NCBI GenBank assembly: GCA_016584305.1
Contig: JACEEZ010001676.1
Location: 160,001-224,000, forward strand
Direction of reading: 5' to 3'
Origin: Chionoecetes opilio
Taxonomy: Eukaryota; Arthropoda; Malacostraca; Decapoda; Majidae
Length of the DNA stretch: 64,000 nt
The position numbers and the translations under genes were made by a program. The notes beneath the pieces were generated by a model, which was given only the letters and a program-made list of their open reading frames with translations, was not told the origin of the DNA and did no database searches. Below are positions 28,152-39,371 of the stretch, piece after piece. Numbering within the stretch: position 1 is the stretch's first letter; each line of letters opens with the position of its first letter.

Positions 28152-28449
28152 CGTTCGCCTCCGTGGTGCAGTGGCTAGCGTGCCTGGCTACGAATCTGCG
28201 GGCCCTGGTTCGATCCCGGGCCAGGGCAAGTCGGTGACCAGCCTACCCAGCTGTTCTTACTTCCTTTCGGGGTTGATGAATGGGTACCTGGGGTAACCTG
28301 GGGAAGGTAACTGTGGTAACCCGGGAGTCACACTAGCCCTGTGTCCCGGGGTAACGGGTTCTCACCCACCACAGGCTCTAAGGGCTAATGCCACGGAGAT
28401 GAGCACCGCATGCCACGCGCAGCTTAGCGTATGCTCCCATCTTTACCTT
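28152..28449 (+). mobile_element. tRNA-derived SINE with 10-bp TSD
   Basis: Head GCCTCCGTGGTGCAGTGGCT resembles a Pol III A box. GGTTCGATCCCGGGCC is a B box with the T-stem. The tRNA-unrelated body contains TTTCGGGGTTGATGAATGGG and ends CGTATGCTCCCATCTTTACC. Exact flanking duplication TATGATAAGA at 28142-28151 and 28450-28459. A second copy lies at 43074-43328 on the other strand. Confidence 0.9.
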
Positions 28450-29003
28450 TATGATAAGATGAAAAATAAGATTGCGAGGCCTGTTTATCGTACTGTTTTG
28501 TGGCGGTGAAGTGGCAGATCTGGAGAATGACACAGCAAAGGCAGTGTCACAATATTGGTACTGTAGAGGTAGGCTTGTATACAGGGACGGTCTACAGTCT
28601 CTACACTCTCCAGCATTTACGAATAATCTTAACAATAAGCTGGCACCCTCAGTGATCTATAGACATGTTAATCGTGCCTGTCATTCTCTCTCATTTAGCG
28701 TGACCTCATTCTTTAGTGCATGAAGTGTTAGGAGTAATCTTACCTATTGGTAGGTGTGATATTGATGTGAAAACTGACTGTACAATCCTGTCATTAATTC
28801 TCCCTAAGAAATCACTTAATTAATGAAATATTTATGAAGCATTATAATAGTACCACTTAATATTAGGTATTCTAAAAACTTTTCGTATATTGTTTTTATT
28901 CCTAATACTACTCAAAAGACTATTCCAGGCGGTACGCGACCATGCAAGTTGATAATATTTATTTTCCCACCCATGAGGCGCCATTTTCTGTACGTACTCC
29001 AGG

Positions 29004-29005
<2 letters not shown>

Positions 29006-29050
<45 letters not shown>
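29006..29050. repeat. (CA)n microsatellite
   Basis: About 45 bp of CA. The nearby (GA)n at about 29299-29328 is similar. Confidence 0.95.
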
Positions 29051-29053
<3 letters not shown>

Positions 29054-29298
29054 ATTGCCCTTATTAACAGCATTATGTAAAGTATGTATGTTCCATGAAC
29101 TTCTTCCATATCCATAATGCTTTTTAAAACGAAGACTCACCGTGAACCTTCTGTTAATTCCTCCTCGACTGCCAGTGTGCCTGATCATCGTCCATCTAAT
29201 GTTCCCAATGACACTCATCTCGGCGAGGAAGTACTGGGTTGTGATGCCTCCGTGCCACCTCCACTCCAACAACAACTTACCGACTGGCACTCAGGCGT

Positions 29299-29331
<33 letters not shown>

Positions 29332-29639
29332 ATACTTAATCAAGGTCACTCGTCACTTCTCCCATAGTCATCTTATCAAGGTGCTCTCTCTTCTCGCTGC
29401 GTCTGACATCGGTAATTTTTTAGATAATTGGAATTTTGCAGACATGGTAATACGTACTTATAGATCCAGGCGTGTTATGAAATATAGAGAAATTTATATT
29501 AAATGGTAGTTATAAAAGGGAGTAGTTTAGGATCACACACCATTTATTTTATCATATACTAAGGAATTGTAGCCCGAAAAACAGGACATAATTAAGAAAT
29601 CTGATACTTTATATATTTGATTTAAGGAAGTCATACAAG

Positions 29640-30638
29640 CAAGGGGGGGTATGGGGGTGTAACTTTAGGTGGGTGGTTTTAAGGGGATGGGGGGTGTTAC
29701 TTCCAGGGGATCTGATTTTAGGGGGGGATAGGGGGTGTCACTTTCAGGGGGATGTCGGGGTGTTACTTCCAGGGGGATCTGATTTTAGGGGGGAATGGGG
29801 GCGTCACTTTCAGGGGGATTGGGGGTGTTACATTAGGGGATGTGATTTCAGGGGGTGATGGGGTATTACTTCAAGGGGACGGTTTCTAGGGGGGGAGATG
29901 GGGTGTTACTTTCAGGGGGGGAAGGGGGTGTTCATTTCAGGGGGATGTGATTTAGGGGTGGATGGGGGGTGTTACTTCAAGGGGATGGGGTTTTTAGGGG
30001 GGGATGGGGAGATGTTACTTTCAGGGGGGGATGGGGGTGTCACTTCAGGGGGATGTCGGGGTGTTACTTCCAGGGGGATCTGATTTTAGGAGGGGATGGG
30101 GGCGTCACTTTCAGGGGGATGTGGGGGTGTTACATCTAGGGGGATGTGATTTCAGGGGTGGATGGGGGTATTACTTCAAGGGGACGGGATTTCTAGGGGG
30201 GGGGGATGAGGGGGTGTTACTTTCAGGGGGGGGATGGGGGTGTCACTTTCAGGGGGATGTGATTTCAGGGGTGGATGGGGGGTGTTACTTCAAGGGGATG
30301 GGGTTTTTAGGGGGGGATGGGGAGATGTTACTTTCAGGGGGGGATGGGGGTGTCACTTTCAGGGGGATGTGGAGGTGTTACTTCCAAGGGGATGTGATTT
30401 CAGGGGTGGATGGGGGTGTTACTTCAAGGGGATGTGATTTCAGGGGTGGATGGGGGTTGTTACTTCCAGGGGGATCTGATTTTAGGGGGGAATGGGGGAT
30501 GTTACTTCAAGGGGATGGGGTTTCTAGGGGGAGGATGGGGTGTTACTTCTAGGGGTATGTGATTTCAGGGGTGGGTGGGGGTTGTCACTTTCAGGGGGAT
30601 ATGGAGATGTTACTTCCAGGGGGATGTGAATTCAGGGG

Positions 30639-30641
<3 letters not shown>
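29640..30641. repeat. G-rich degenerate minisatellite, about 1 kb
   Basis: Irregular units built from GATGTGATTTCAGGGG, TGGATGGGGGTGTTACTTC and AAGGGGATGGGGTTTCTAGG. The plus strand is packed with runs of 4-7 G separated by short spacers, so G-quadruplex formation is plausible. Open frames here are Gly-rich artefacts. Confidence 0.9.

Positions 30642-30734
<93 letters not shown>
30642..30734. repeat. (GA)n microsatellite
   Basis: About 93 bp of GA directly following the G-rich array. Confidence 0.97.
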
Positions 30735-30737
<3 letters not shown>

Positions 30738-31543
30738 TCGAGACCGCGAATCCTTTAATTGAGTTCATGATAGTAGGCTTACCACCACTAATACAACTTC
30801 TACTGCTACTACTACTACCATTACTACTTATACTAATACAACTACTATACTAATACTAACACCTCTAACAACAACAACTACACATTAGTAAAGAGAGAAA
30901 AAGGAAGAAAGGGAGAGTTAAAAAAACTAAGCGAGACCACGAATCCTCTTCACTGGGTTCATATGAGACAATACAAAGTTCAGTACTGGAAGAACCTGAA
31001 CTTTGTCCACGAAATGGCGGCCAAGTAAGACATATCCTCCTATACCTCACTGATTTAAGCCCTTCCTCGCCTCTTTCCCACCTTGCAGAGAGGCCTGACA
31101 CCATCTACATCTATAACATGATACAGAGGTAAGATTGAGAAGTTATTTTTGTTCCTGAATAGCTAGAATAGATGAATTAAGTGGTTTTATTATACGTCTT
31201 GTGTGTGATGATTGTGTTTGAGTGGAAGGGTTAGTTTACGAATTTTTTTTTTTAATGTTTTCAGGGTTATATCGTTTTAGGTAATGGTTTAAATATTTCT
31301 TAGTGTTTTAAGGTTCGGGAAAGTGGTTTGATATGGAGTATGGGTTAGATTTTTGTTGTTAATTGCCTAGATAGGGTTAAAAAGGGTGTTGAAATGTGAT
31401 TGAAGGATAGTTTGGTAGTTCCTTATTTTTTTTCTTTATAGTTGTCAACCAGAATAGCTGACGTGGATCCCTTGCATAAAGGTAGCCCAGGGGGGGGGGG
31501 GGGGGGGGTCTCAGGGTCCATATAGGGTTCTTAGGCCCTAGAG

Positions 31544-31572
31544 CAGCGGTCGGCAACCTGCGGCTCCTGCAA
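31544..31572 (+). mobile_element. Truncated hAT-type terminus
   Basis: CAGCGGTCGGCAACCTGCGG matches the terminal style of hAT/Charlie-like elements. No partner end is seen; it runs straight into the CAATAGGG array. Confidence 0.45.
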
Positions 31573-31574
31573 CC

Positions 31575-33140
31575 TACTCAATAAGTGAGGGTCAAGTCAA
31601 TAGGGAGGGTCAAGGTCAATAGGTCAATAGTCAGTAAGTCAATAGGGAGTTTTAAAAGGGGGCTAGACAATTTCATAGATGGGGATAAAAGGTGGATAGA
31701 GCCAATAGGGATCGAGGGTCAAGTCAAAAGGTCAATAGTCAATTAGTCAATAGGGAGTTTTGATAGGAGGCTACACAATTAGAGGCGCAATGTTCATGAT
31801 ACTTTATTTAGTCTTACCCAATCTTAATCCCTTAGTCAATAGGGAGTTTTTAGTCAATAGGGTGTTTTTAGTCAATAGGGAGCTTTTAGTCAATAGGGAG
31901 TTTTTAGTCAATAGGGAGCTTTTAGTCAATAGGGAGCTTTTAGTCAATAGGGAGTTTTTAGTTAATAGGGGGTTTTTAGTCAATAGGGAGTTTTTAGTCA
32001 ATAGAGAGTTTTTAGTCAATAGGGAGTTTTTAGTCAATAGGAAGTTTTTAGTTAATAGGGAGTTTTTAGTTAAGAGTTTTTAGTTAGTAGGGAGTTTTTA
32101 GTTAGTAGGGAGTTTTTAGTTAATAGGGAGTTTTTAGTTAATAGGGAGTTTTTAGTAATAGGGGGTTTTAGTAATAGGAGTTTTAGGTATAGGAGTTTGT
32201 AATAGGGAGTTTAGTTTAAAAGTTTTAGTTAGTAGGGATTTCAGTTAGTACGGAGTTTGTAGTTCTGAGTTTTTATGTTATAGGTGTTTTTAATGTAATA
32301 GGATTTTTAGTTAATAGGGAAGTTTTCGTATAATAGGGTTTAGTAATAGGAGTTTAGTCAATAGAGACTTTTTAGAATAGTTTTTTTGTCAGTTAATAGT
32401 TTTTAATCAATAGGTTTTTTTAGTCATTAGGGAGTTTTAGCAAGGATGCTTTTGTCAATAGGACTTTATTGTTCATAGGATTTTAGTTCTATAGGAGTTT
32501 AGTCAATGGGTTCTCAGTCTATGGGAGTTTTTAGTTAATAGGGGTTTAGTCAATAGAGTTTTGTCAATAGGGAGTTTTAGTCATAGGGATTTTTGTCATT
32601 AGGGAGTTTTAGTCAATAGAGCTTAGTCAATAGGGTTTTAGTTGTAGGGGTTTAGTCAATAGGGAGTTTTTAGTCAATAGAGTTTTAGCAATAGGGAGTT
32701 TTAGTATAGGGAGTTTTATCAATGGAGTTTTAGTCATAGGGAGTTTTTTAGTCAATAGGGAGTTTTTAGTCAATAGGGAGTTTTTAGTCAATAGGGAGTT
32801 TTTAGTCAATAGGGAGTTTTTAGTTAATAGGGAGTTTTTAGTTAATAGGGAGTTTTTAGTCAATAGGGAGTTTTTAGTTAATAGGGAGTTTTTAGTTAAT
32901 AGGGAGTTTTTAGTTAATAGGGAGTTTTTAGTTAATAGGGAATTTTTAGTCAATAGGGAGTTTTTAGGCAAAAGCGAGTTTTTTGTCAATAGAGAGTTTT
33001 TAGTTAATAGCAAGTTTTTAGTTAATAGCGAGTTTTTAGTTAATAGCAAGTTTTTAATCAATAGCAAGTTTTTAGTCAATAGGGAGTTTTTAGTTAATAG
33101 GGAGTTTTTAGTTAATAGGGTTTTTAGTCAATAGAGAGTT
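31575..33140. repeat. About 17-18 bp minisatellite amplified from a LINE tail
   Basis: The unit is AGTCAATAGGGAGTTTTT and variants; the centre is degenerate (32160-32700) and the flanks homogeneous. The unit equals the LINE segment GGAGTCAATAGGGAGCTTTA present at 33790 and (reverse) near 54090. The right edge continues in register into GGAGGCTAGACAATTTCA and the rest of the LINE 3' end to 33283. Confidence 0.9.
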
Positions 33141-33283
33141 TTAATAGGAGGCTAGACAATTTCAAGGATGAGGATGAAAGGTGGATGTAGTAGGAAGTTT
33201 TAAGTAACAGGAACTACCACGTGTAGGTCTCCCGGCCTCTTGTAGCTTCCTTATTTTCTTATGTTTTTATGTTCTTAAGAATG
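33141..33283 (+). mobile_element. LINE 3' end continuing from the minisatellite
   Basis: GGAGGCTAGACAATTTCAAG, GATGAAAGGTGGATGTAG, GGAACTACCACGTGTAGG, CTTCCTTATTTTCTTATG. It is continuous with the CAATAGGG array on its left. Confidence 0.85.
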
Positions 33284-33407
33284 TCCAAATTATCATTAAA
33301 AAAAAAAAGAGATAAAATACTGGCATAGATAGCAGTAGTCACAGACCACCATATCTCTAGATTTACAGTGGTCTATGCCGCAGTATAATATAGTGTATGT
33401 GAAGGTC

Positions 33408-33565
33408 TACATAGGTAACGGCCGCAGCCAGGGAACGGCCGCATATATAAACAATGTAATTAGTATGTCCGACAGGGCGCGGCGGGATACCTAACCTAAC
33501 CTAACCTAACCTAATTACATTGTTTATATATGCGGCCGTTCCCTGTCTGCGGCCGTTCCTATGTA
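33408..33565. mobile_element. Foldback element with TTAGG-type loop
   Basis: Arms of about 55 bp (33408-33463 and 33511-33565) are near-perfect inverted copies containing GGGAACGGCCGCATATATAA then ACAATGTAATTAG. The loop and inner edge carry five CCTAA units (33490-33515), the arthropod telomere motif in reverse. Confidence 0.85.
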
Positions 33566-33771
33566 CACCGTATGGGAATAGGTCCTAGGTCACTAGAAAA
33601 ATATTGAGATTCATTTTTGTACTTATTAACTTGTACTTGTTCGTAATTTCCATTCATAATGTACACTGCGGCTCCATCAGCACTGCTTTTTCTGCCAAGT
33701 TTGAAGAAACTGTCTGTTCTCGAATTCTGGGTTGCCGGCCTCTGACCTAATATATGATAGGAATTAACTCA

Positions 33772-33940
33772 GTCATAGGGTAGTTAGTGGGGAGTCAATA
33801 GGGAGCTTTAAAAGGAGGCTAGGCAGCTTTATGGATGGGGATGAAAGGTGGATGTAGGTAATGTTAAGTATCAGGAACTACCACGTGTGTGTAGGTCTCA
33901 CGGCCTCTTGTACCTTCCTTATTTTCTTATGTTCTAATTG
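33772..33940 (+). mobile_element. LINE 3'-end fragment
   Basis: GGAGTCAATAGGGAGCTTTA, AAGGAGGCTAGGCAGCTTTA, GATGAAAGGTGGATGTAG, GGAACTACCACGTGTGTG, CTTCCTTATTTTCTTATG. This copy holds a single, unamplified CAATAGGG unit. Confidence 0.85.
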
Positions 33941-34690
33941 TCCATGGCTTGGTTAGGAGAGCGAGAGCGAGCGAAAGAGCCAGAGAGAGAGAGAGTGTAG
34001 GTATTACATCTACAACTTACCTAAACTTCATTTAGGTAAGTTGCTATTGCTATGTATTTATGTAATTAAGGTGAATTAATGTAGTAAATCCAGTTGTCCA
34101 GTCTAGGTTACTTACTAAACCTAAGTAACTGAAGTAACAACCTTACCTAAGTCTTCATAATTATTTAACTTTTTCTGTTATTTGAGATTTTCCAAATAAA
34201 TATAGTAAAGCTTTCTGTTCTTGTTGCTAAACTTCCCAAAAAAAGTCTACTGGGTAGGAGTCACAAAAAAGTTTAATCTTGTGTATGAGAAAATAGTCAT
34301 TGAAGATTAGTAAGTTACAAAAAGTCAATAATAAGTCACTAGAGAAGGTAAATGAAAGAAATGGAAAGACACAATTATTTAAGGTGAATAATAATAATCT
34401 TGGGTAAGTGATACTCATCCCTGTGCAATATTTGAATAGTTAAGTACAGGGCGAGCCATTAGCGGATTATATTAATTGCTCCTTATTGCACTGGGCCTTG
34501 CTTTCGAGTAATTACTGTAGTCTGGCCAAATACAACAGCTCGCATGCAGTTTTTAAGCACACGTTTTCATTATTTTCCATTTTACCATTGAAATATAAAG
34601 TAACAAACTTTACTTATATCAAAGGTCTGACTGTGAAATTAGGCCACCTGTATCAAAATCAATATATCTAAGATTATAAAGGCTTTTGAT

Positions 34691-34725
34691 CAGTGGCGTA
34701 CCCAGAAAATTGAATAGGGGGGGGG

Positions 34726-34815
<90 letters not shown>

Positions 34816-34894
34816 AATATATATTTCTTATTATTTAATCCTTGCAAAAGGGGAGGGGGCATGGCCTCAGGCCCCCCCCCTCGGTACGCTATTG
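34691..34894 (+). mobile_element. hAT-type element copy 1 of the composite
   Basis: Ends CAGTGGCGTACCCAG and CGGTACGCTATTG; the interior has a G run, a (TA)n tract of about 85 bp and CCTTGCAAAAGG. Its right terminus is mutated relative to copy 2 (CTATTG against CCACTG). Confidence 0.75.
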
Positions 34895-34907
34895 AACGGG
34901 ACTATGA

Positions 34908-35414
34908 AACTCTCGCTAGTTTTCCGCAAAAAAAAAAAAACTAATCCATGGGTATAAGGCAATATTTATGTTAGATGATTAAACCAATATGCTTGTAGCA
35001 TTTTTTCAATATGTTATCATGCGTGTTTCACAGTCCCAAGTTCGTGTTTGGGTTAGCCAGCCAACCTTGTTAGGAGGCCTTATTTCTTCCCTTGCTGCCT
35101 TACATCACGGTGACCATCGACCGATGTTAGGTGGCCAGCAAGAGTAAGTACGTGTGTATCATTGTCTATGCAAGCCACAGTAGGTCTATAGAGTCAGGGG
35201 ATAAAGAGTGAAATAAGGGTTGTTTACATCGGGCAGCAAGACATTCCCACAGCCAGGCATTAGCCAAGCGTTATCGCCAATCTGACATTATATTGGCTTT
35301 GATATTCTAATTCCTCGGTCTTGATAAGGGGGGGTCTACTCCATAACATTTCCTTAATAAATCGATAATTAGTGAGAAAACAGTGGTTTGTGGGACCGTA
35401 TTAACGGGACCATA
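34908..35414. repeat. 500-bp direct repeat, copy 1
   Basis: From CGCTAGTTTTCCGCAA to ATTAACGGGACCA, nearly identical to 35937-36434, spaced about 1025 bp apart. The 520 bp between the copies is unrelated to them. An open frame near 35388-35693 is not supported as a gene. Confidence 0.85.
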
Positions 35415-35936
35415 AAACAATCACATTTTATTTTCTTCACTTGCCCTTTGAACTATGATTTGCGGAGCTCTTATTACGTTTCTTTATTTATTGGAGGGTT
35501 TGTTCATTCAATTAAGCCGTTACTTACTCTGTCATGCTATCTGTGTAGCAGAAAGTACCCTAGTTGTTGTCCTTGTGACGTCATCACTTTCTTACGTGAC
35601 CTTAAACAATTTCAGAACACATTTTTTTATTACAGCTTCAATCTTGGATCTGATTACGCGTTTAGAATAGGCATTTCATACCATGATTTTTGACATAAGT
35701 TTCCCCATTCTTAATGCAATATTTAAAAACTCGATAAAAATGTGAAGAAATATACGCGTTGGGGCAACCCCTTCCTACTCGGCATAGTTTGATAATTATC
35801 CCTCCAGTTTCAGGTTTGTGAGGCTTGTGGTGTTTGTCTGGTTCATGTCTGATATTTCCATATAGGTAATGTACTTAATGAAACGTGTTATTAGGCTATT
35901 TGTATGAAGCCTGGTTGTCAACGTCTGTCAAGTCAA

Positions 35937-36433
35937 CGCTAGTTTTCCGCAATCTTTTTTTTTTTTTTTAATTCATGGGTTTAAGGCAATATTTATGTTA
36001 GATGATTAAACCAATATGCTTGTAGTATTTTTTCAATATGTTATCATGCGTGTTTCACAGTCCCAAGTTCGTGTTTGGGTTAGCCAGCCAACTTTGTTAG
36101 GAGGCCTTATTTCTTCCCTTGCTGCCTTACATCACGGTGACAATCGATGTTAGGTGGCCAGCAAGAGTAAGTACGTGTGTATCATTGTCTATGCAAGCCA
36201 CAGTAGGTCTGTAGAGTCAGGGAATAAAGAGTGAAATAAGGGTTGTTTACATCGGGCAGCAAGACATTCCCACAGCCAGGCATTAGCCAAGCGTTATCGC
36301 CAATCTGACATTATATTGGCTTTGATATTCTAATTCCTTGGTCTTGATAAGGGGGAGTCTACTCTATAGCATTTCCTTAATAAATCGATGATTAGTGAGA
36401 AAACAGTGGTTTGTGGGACCATATTAACGGGAC
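35937..36433. repeat. 500-bp direct repeat, copy 2
   Basis: Second copy of 34908-35414, ending at AACGGGAC where the hAT copy at 36434 begins. Copy 1 keeps the uninterrupted sequence at the same point (AACGGGACCATAAAAC), so it serves as an empty site. Confidence 0.85.
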
Positions 36434-36553
36434 CAGTGGCGTACCCAGAAAATTGAAAAGGGGGGGGCCAATATATATATATGTATATATATATTATATA
36501 TATTATAATATAATCTATTTACTTTATTCCATGTACAAAATAAGGGGGGCCAT

Positions 36554-36590
<37 letters not shown>

Positions 36591-36657
36591 CTAATTATTT
36601 ATTCCTTGCAAAAGGTGGGGGCCATGGCCGCATGCCCCCTCCCGCGGTACGCCACTG
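36434..36657 (+). mobile_element. hAT-type element copy 2 of the composite
   Basis: Ends CAGTGGCGTACCCAG and CGGTACGCCACTG, perfect over the first 12-13 bases of the inverted ends. The interior contains (TA)n and CCTTGCAAAAGG like copy 1. Confidence 0.8.
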
Positions 36658-36692
36658 CTTTTGATGTAATCCAAGGCTTCACCCCCAAAAAA

Positions 36693-36755
36693 ATAGGAAC
36701 TACTACGTGCAGGTCTCACGGCCTCTTGTAGCATCCTTATGTTCTTATGTTCTAA
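36693..36755 (+). mobile_element. LINE 3'-end fragment
   Basis: AGGAACTACTACGTGCAGGT then CACGGCCTCTTGTAGCATCC and TTATGTTCTTATG. Confidence 0.75.
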
Positions 36756-37276
36756 AGAAGAATACAAATACAATTGGGCCCCTCAGCACATAAGGCTGGC
36801 CGTTGTTAAGTATGTTATGAGTGACAAGAATGAGATATGTGCATGAGTTGTGTGTATGGGATGAGATATCAGGTTGTCATAACTCTTACTACTTAAAAAT
36901 TAGTACATCAGCAATTATTGTTGAGGTTGTGTGGGGGAAAAAAAAGGCTTCCTATAGCATGCTTGTCTTTATTAACTCAAATGTGATAACACTTCCATGT
37001 ACATTTAATCCTTTTGGACAGACTGAATCACTGCTGTTTACATTCCTTCTTTCCTTAAGGTCTCAATATATTGCAACTACGCGACATAAGTCTGTTCGAT
37101 CTATCTCTGACGGCCATTCCCAAGACCTCCGACGAGGGAATGGCCGCGACGGAATTCTCCACATCTTCCTGTTCTTTCATTTTTCTCTCACACCTTTTGC
37201 TCACATACTCTCGCACTGTCCTATTTCACTAGGGATCGTCCTCTTGTTCTTACTGCATCTACTACACTCATATATA

Positions 37277-37345
37277 CATAAGAACATAAGCAAATAAGAA
37301 AGCTACAAGAGGCCATAGAGCTACATGTGGTAGTTCCTGTAAGCT
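37277..37345 (-). mobile_element. LINE 3'-end fragment, reverse orientation
   Basis: CATAAGAACATAAGCAAATA, then AAGCTACAAGAGGCC and TGTGGTAGTTCCTGT. Confidence 0.75.
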
Positions 37346-37477
37346 AATAAGGATGAATGTCAGATATTCAAGGCACACGTACGAAAAAATGCATCTGGAA
37401 GAATAGAAATACTTAAATGGTAGAGCAATTAAGCTAACTGAACCAACACTGATATTTCTGATAGCTACCGTGAGACT

Positions 37478-37690
37478 TTAAACCCTTCACGCCCAGATCT
37501 TTCCTTTGTTATGAAAAATTGCATGTTGTTAGCCATAAAAATTACGAAAAGTAACTAAATATACCAAATTAGTTAGTGGACAAGGATACTAAACAGGTTA
37601 TATCTATAAAACATTGCTTATATTCACTAAAAATTGTCTAATGGTAGCCAAATTACAATGGAAATTACATTCTGGACCTCAAGGGGTTAA
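37478..37690 (+). mobile_element. TTAA-flanked MITE, copy D
   Basis: Same family as copies A-C: TTAA, AACCCTTCACGCCCAGATCT at left, GGACCTCAAGGGGTTAA at right. Confidence 0.8.
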
Positions 37691-38669
37691 TGACAAAAGC
37701 TTACTATCTTAATATATACGGCCATTCCATCTCCGAGTGCTGCGCTTCACCCCTTCCACCACGCCATATTTCATCCTTTACCTGACTTACCGAACCTGCT
37801 ATACACACTTTCACTGTATGTTAGATGGCAATTTAATCATCCTTACTACACCGGCCAAGTGGTTCTGACCTAATCATTTTGTTACAGGATGGAGTCGAGC
37901 TTGGTGTCCCATCTACAAATACTCCCTGCCAGCGGTTGTCATCTACACCCTTCCCTTGAGGAGGCAGAGCGGGGTACTCACCAAGGAGGCAGCTACACCT
38001 ACCCAGCAGCAAATCTACAAAAGTTTTCCAGACAAATGAGAGAATGCGTATTGATATAAATAACACTAAATTCAAATCTAATTTAATATTTTCTCCCTCA
38101 AAGGGGTGGCCATTATGTGTCTCAATTTGCTCCTGTCATACACTCTCCACTCATCTCAATCTCCTATAAGTATTCTAACAGAGGACCAACAGCTCTCTTC
38201 CCACTGGAGGCTTTCCTTTCACAACCACACAACATCTGCCCCGCTCGTGTAAACTTCATCACTCAACAACTATCACGCCCTTAAAATTGTGCTCTCCAAA
38301 AATATACAAGTTGAAATTAATTTTAATGATATAGAAGGTCAAAAACAATCTCTGTACCTGATTGCAATGTCTGTGTCTCCTTATTTACCTACACTGTATT
38401 TGCAGGTCATCTCGTACCTCGGATCTCCGTATGACATCTGCCGACTGTCAACTCACTCCTGCCTGTCTGAGAAGCACCTCAAGACACATCATGACTGAAG
38501 GAACATAAATCATATCAACGCCACCACAGTTCTTCAAGGTGTGGTTCTCTCCGGCCCTTTATGAAGACAGGCAGCTCAGCAGTGAAGCACTCTGTTGTCC
38601 GGTGAGAGATGCAGCTTTCTTTCATAACCCTTGGTGGATTCACATAGTCAATGTTACCTAGATCAGAGA

Positions 38670-38724
<55 letters not shown>

Positions 38725-38751
38725 GATTGATGATTGATTGATTGATTGATT
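38670..38751. repeat. (GATT)n microsatellite
   Basis: About 20 units of ATTG/GATT with two short slips. Flanking sequence (GATGCAGCTTTCTTTCATAA and CCTAGATCAG) recurs at 38899-38960, showing a local duplication around the tract. Confidence 0.95.
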
Positions 38752-39371
38752 TAATGCCAAAAAAGGTGAATGTGCCAGACATCAGAGGTCATATGGCACT
38801 ATGGCACAGCATAAAAAGGGGAGGGGGTTATAGAAAAATAGCGAAACAGTGAGGGAAGGGGAAAGAACGGAATGTTACAGCAGGATGGTTAGATGAGGGA
38901 TGCAGCTTTCTTTCATAACCCTTGGCGGATGCAGTCATTGTTACCTAGATCAGTGAGAACATTGATTCACTTGTTTTAATCTTTGGTGTAAAGTACAGTT
39001 AGTTCTAAGTATTTAACTGACCAGCTATTTTAACTGACCTATTCAATTACATACCTACATTATTTTTTCTCTGGTCTTTAGTTCAATTATGTTCCAATTA
39101 TAATTATCTTTAAATTGAGTTCAGCTCAGAGGGAATATTGAGTCACCTATTTTAATTTTTGGCGTAAAGTACAATTAGTTCCGAATATTTAACTGCCCAG
39201 CCTTAGATGAGTATTTAGTTACCTTATCTTTTTAATATCTCTGCTTTAGCTAAACTGTGCTCCAATTACTATCTTTAAATTGAGTGTCATGACGGCTAGT
39301 GCTCTCATAGGCTATATTAACATCCTTATCAAACTGACGTGCCAAGTAATTCATCCCCAACCATCATCCGT

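Larger units (their letters stand above)
34691..36657. mobile_element. Composite hAT 'macrotransposon' (two direct hAT copies plus 1.5 kb)
   Basis: Outer flanks are exact 8-bp direct repeats CTTTTGAT (34683-34690, 36658-36665). Inside are hAT copy 1 (34691-34894) and hAT copy 2 (36434-36657), both starting CAGTGGCGTACCCAG in the same orientation. The inner flanks are also identical: AACGGGAC follows copy 1 (34895-34902) and precedes copy 2 (36426-36433). The middle holds a 500-bp direct duplication. This is what is expected if the outer ends of two neighbouring hAT copies were mobilised together. Confidence 0.75.

Noticed and set aside
28155..28230. tRNA gene
   Set aside because: A and B boxes are present, but the head continues into a 290-bp body with target-site duplications and a second copy elsewhere, so it is a SINE.
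33490..33515. Telomere or chromosome end
   Set aside because: Only five CCTAA units, inside a palindromic element and surrounded by ordinary sequence.
34908..36433. LTRs of a small retrotransposon (500-bp direct repeats)
   Set aside because: Repeats do not start TG or end CA, no primer-binding site or polypurine tract is seen, and the flanks are explained better by tandem duplication plus hAT insertion.
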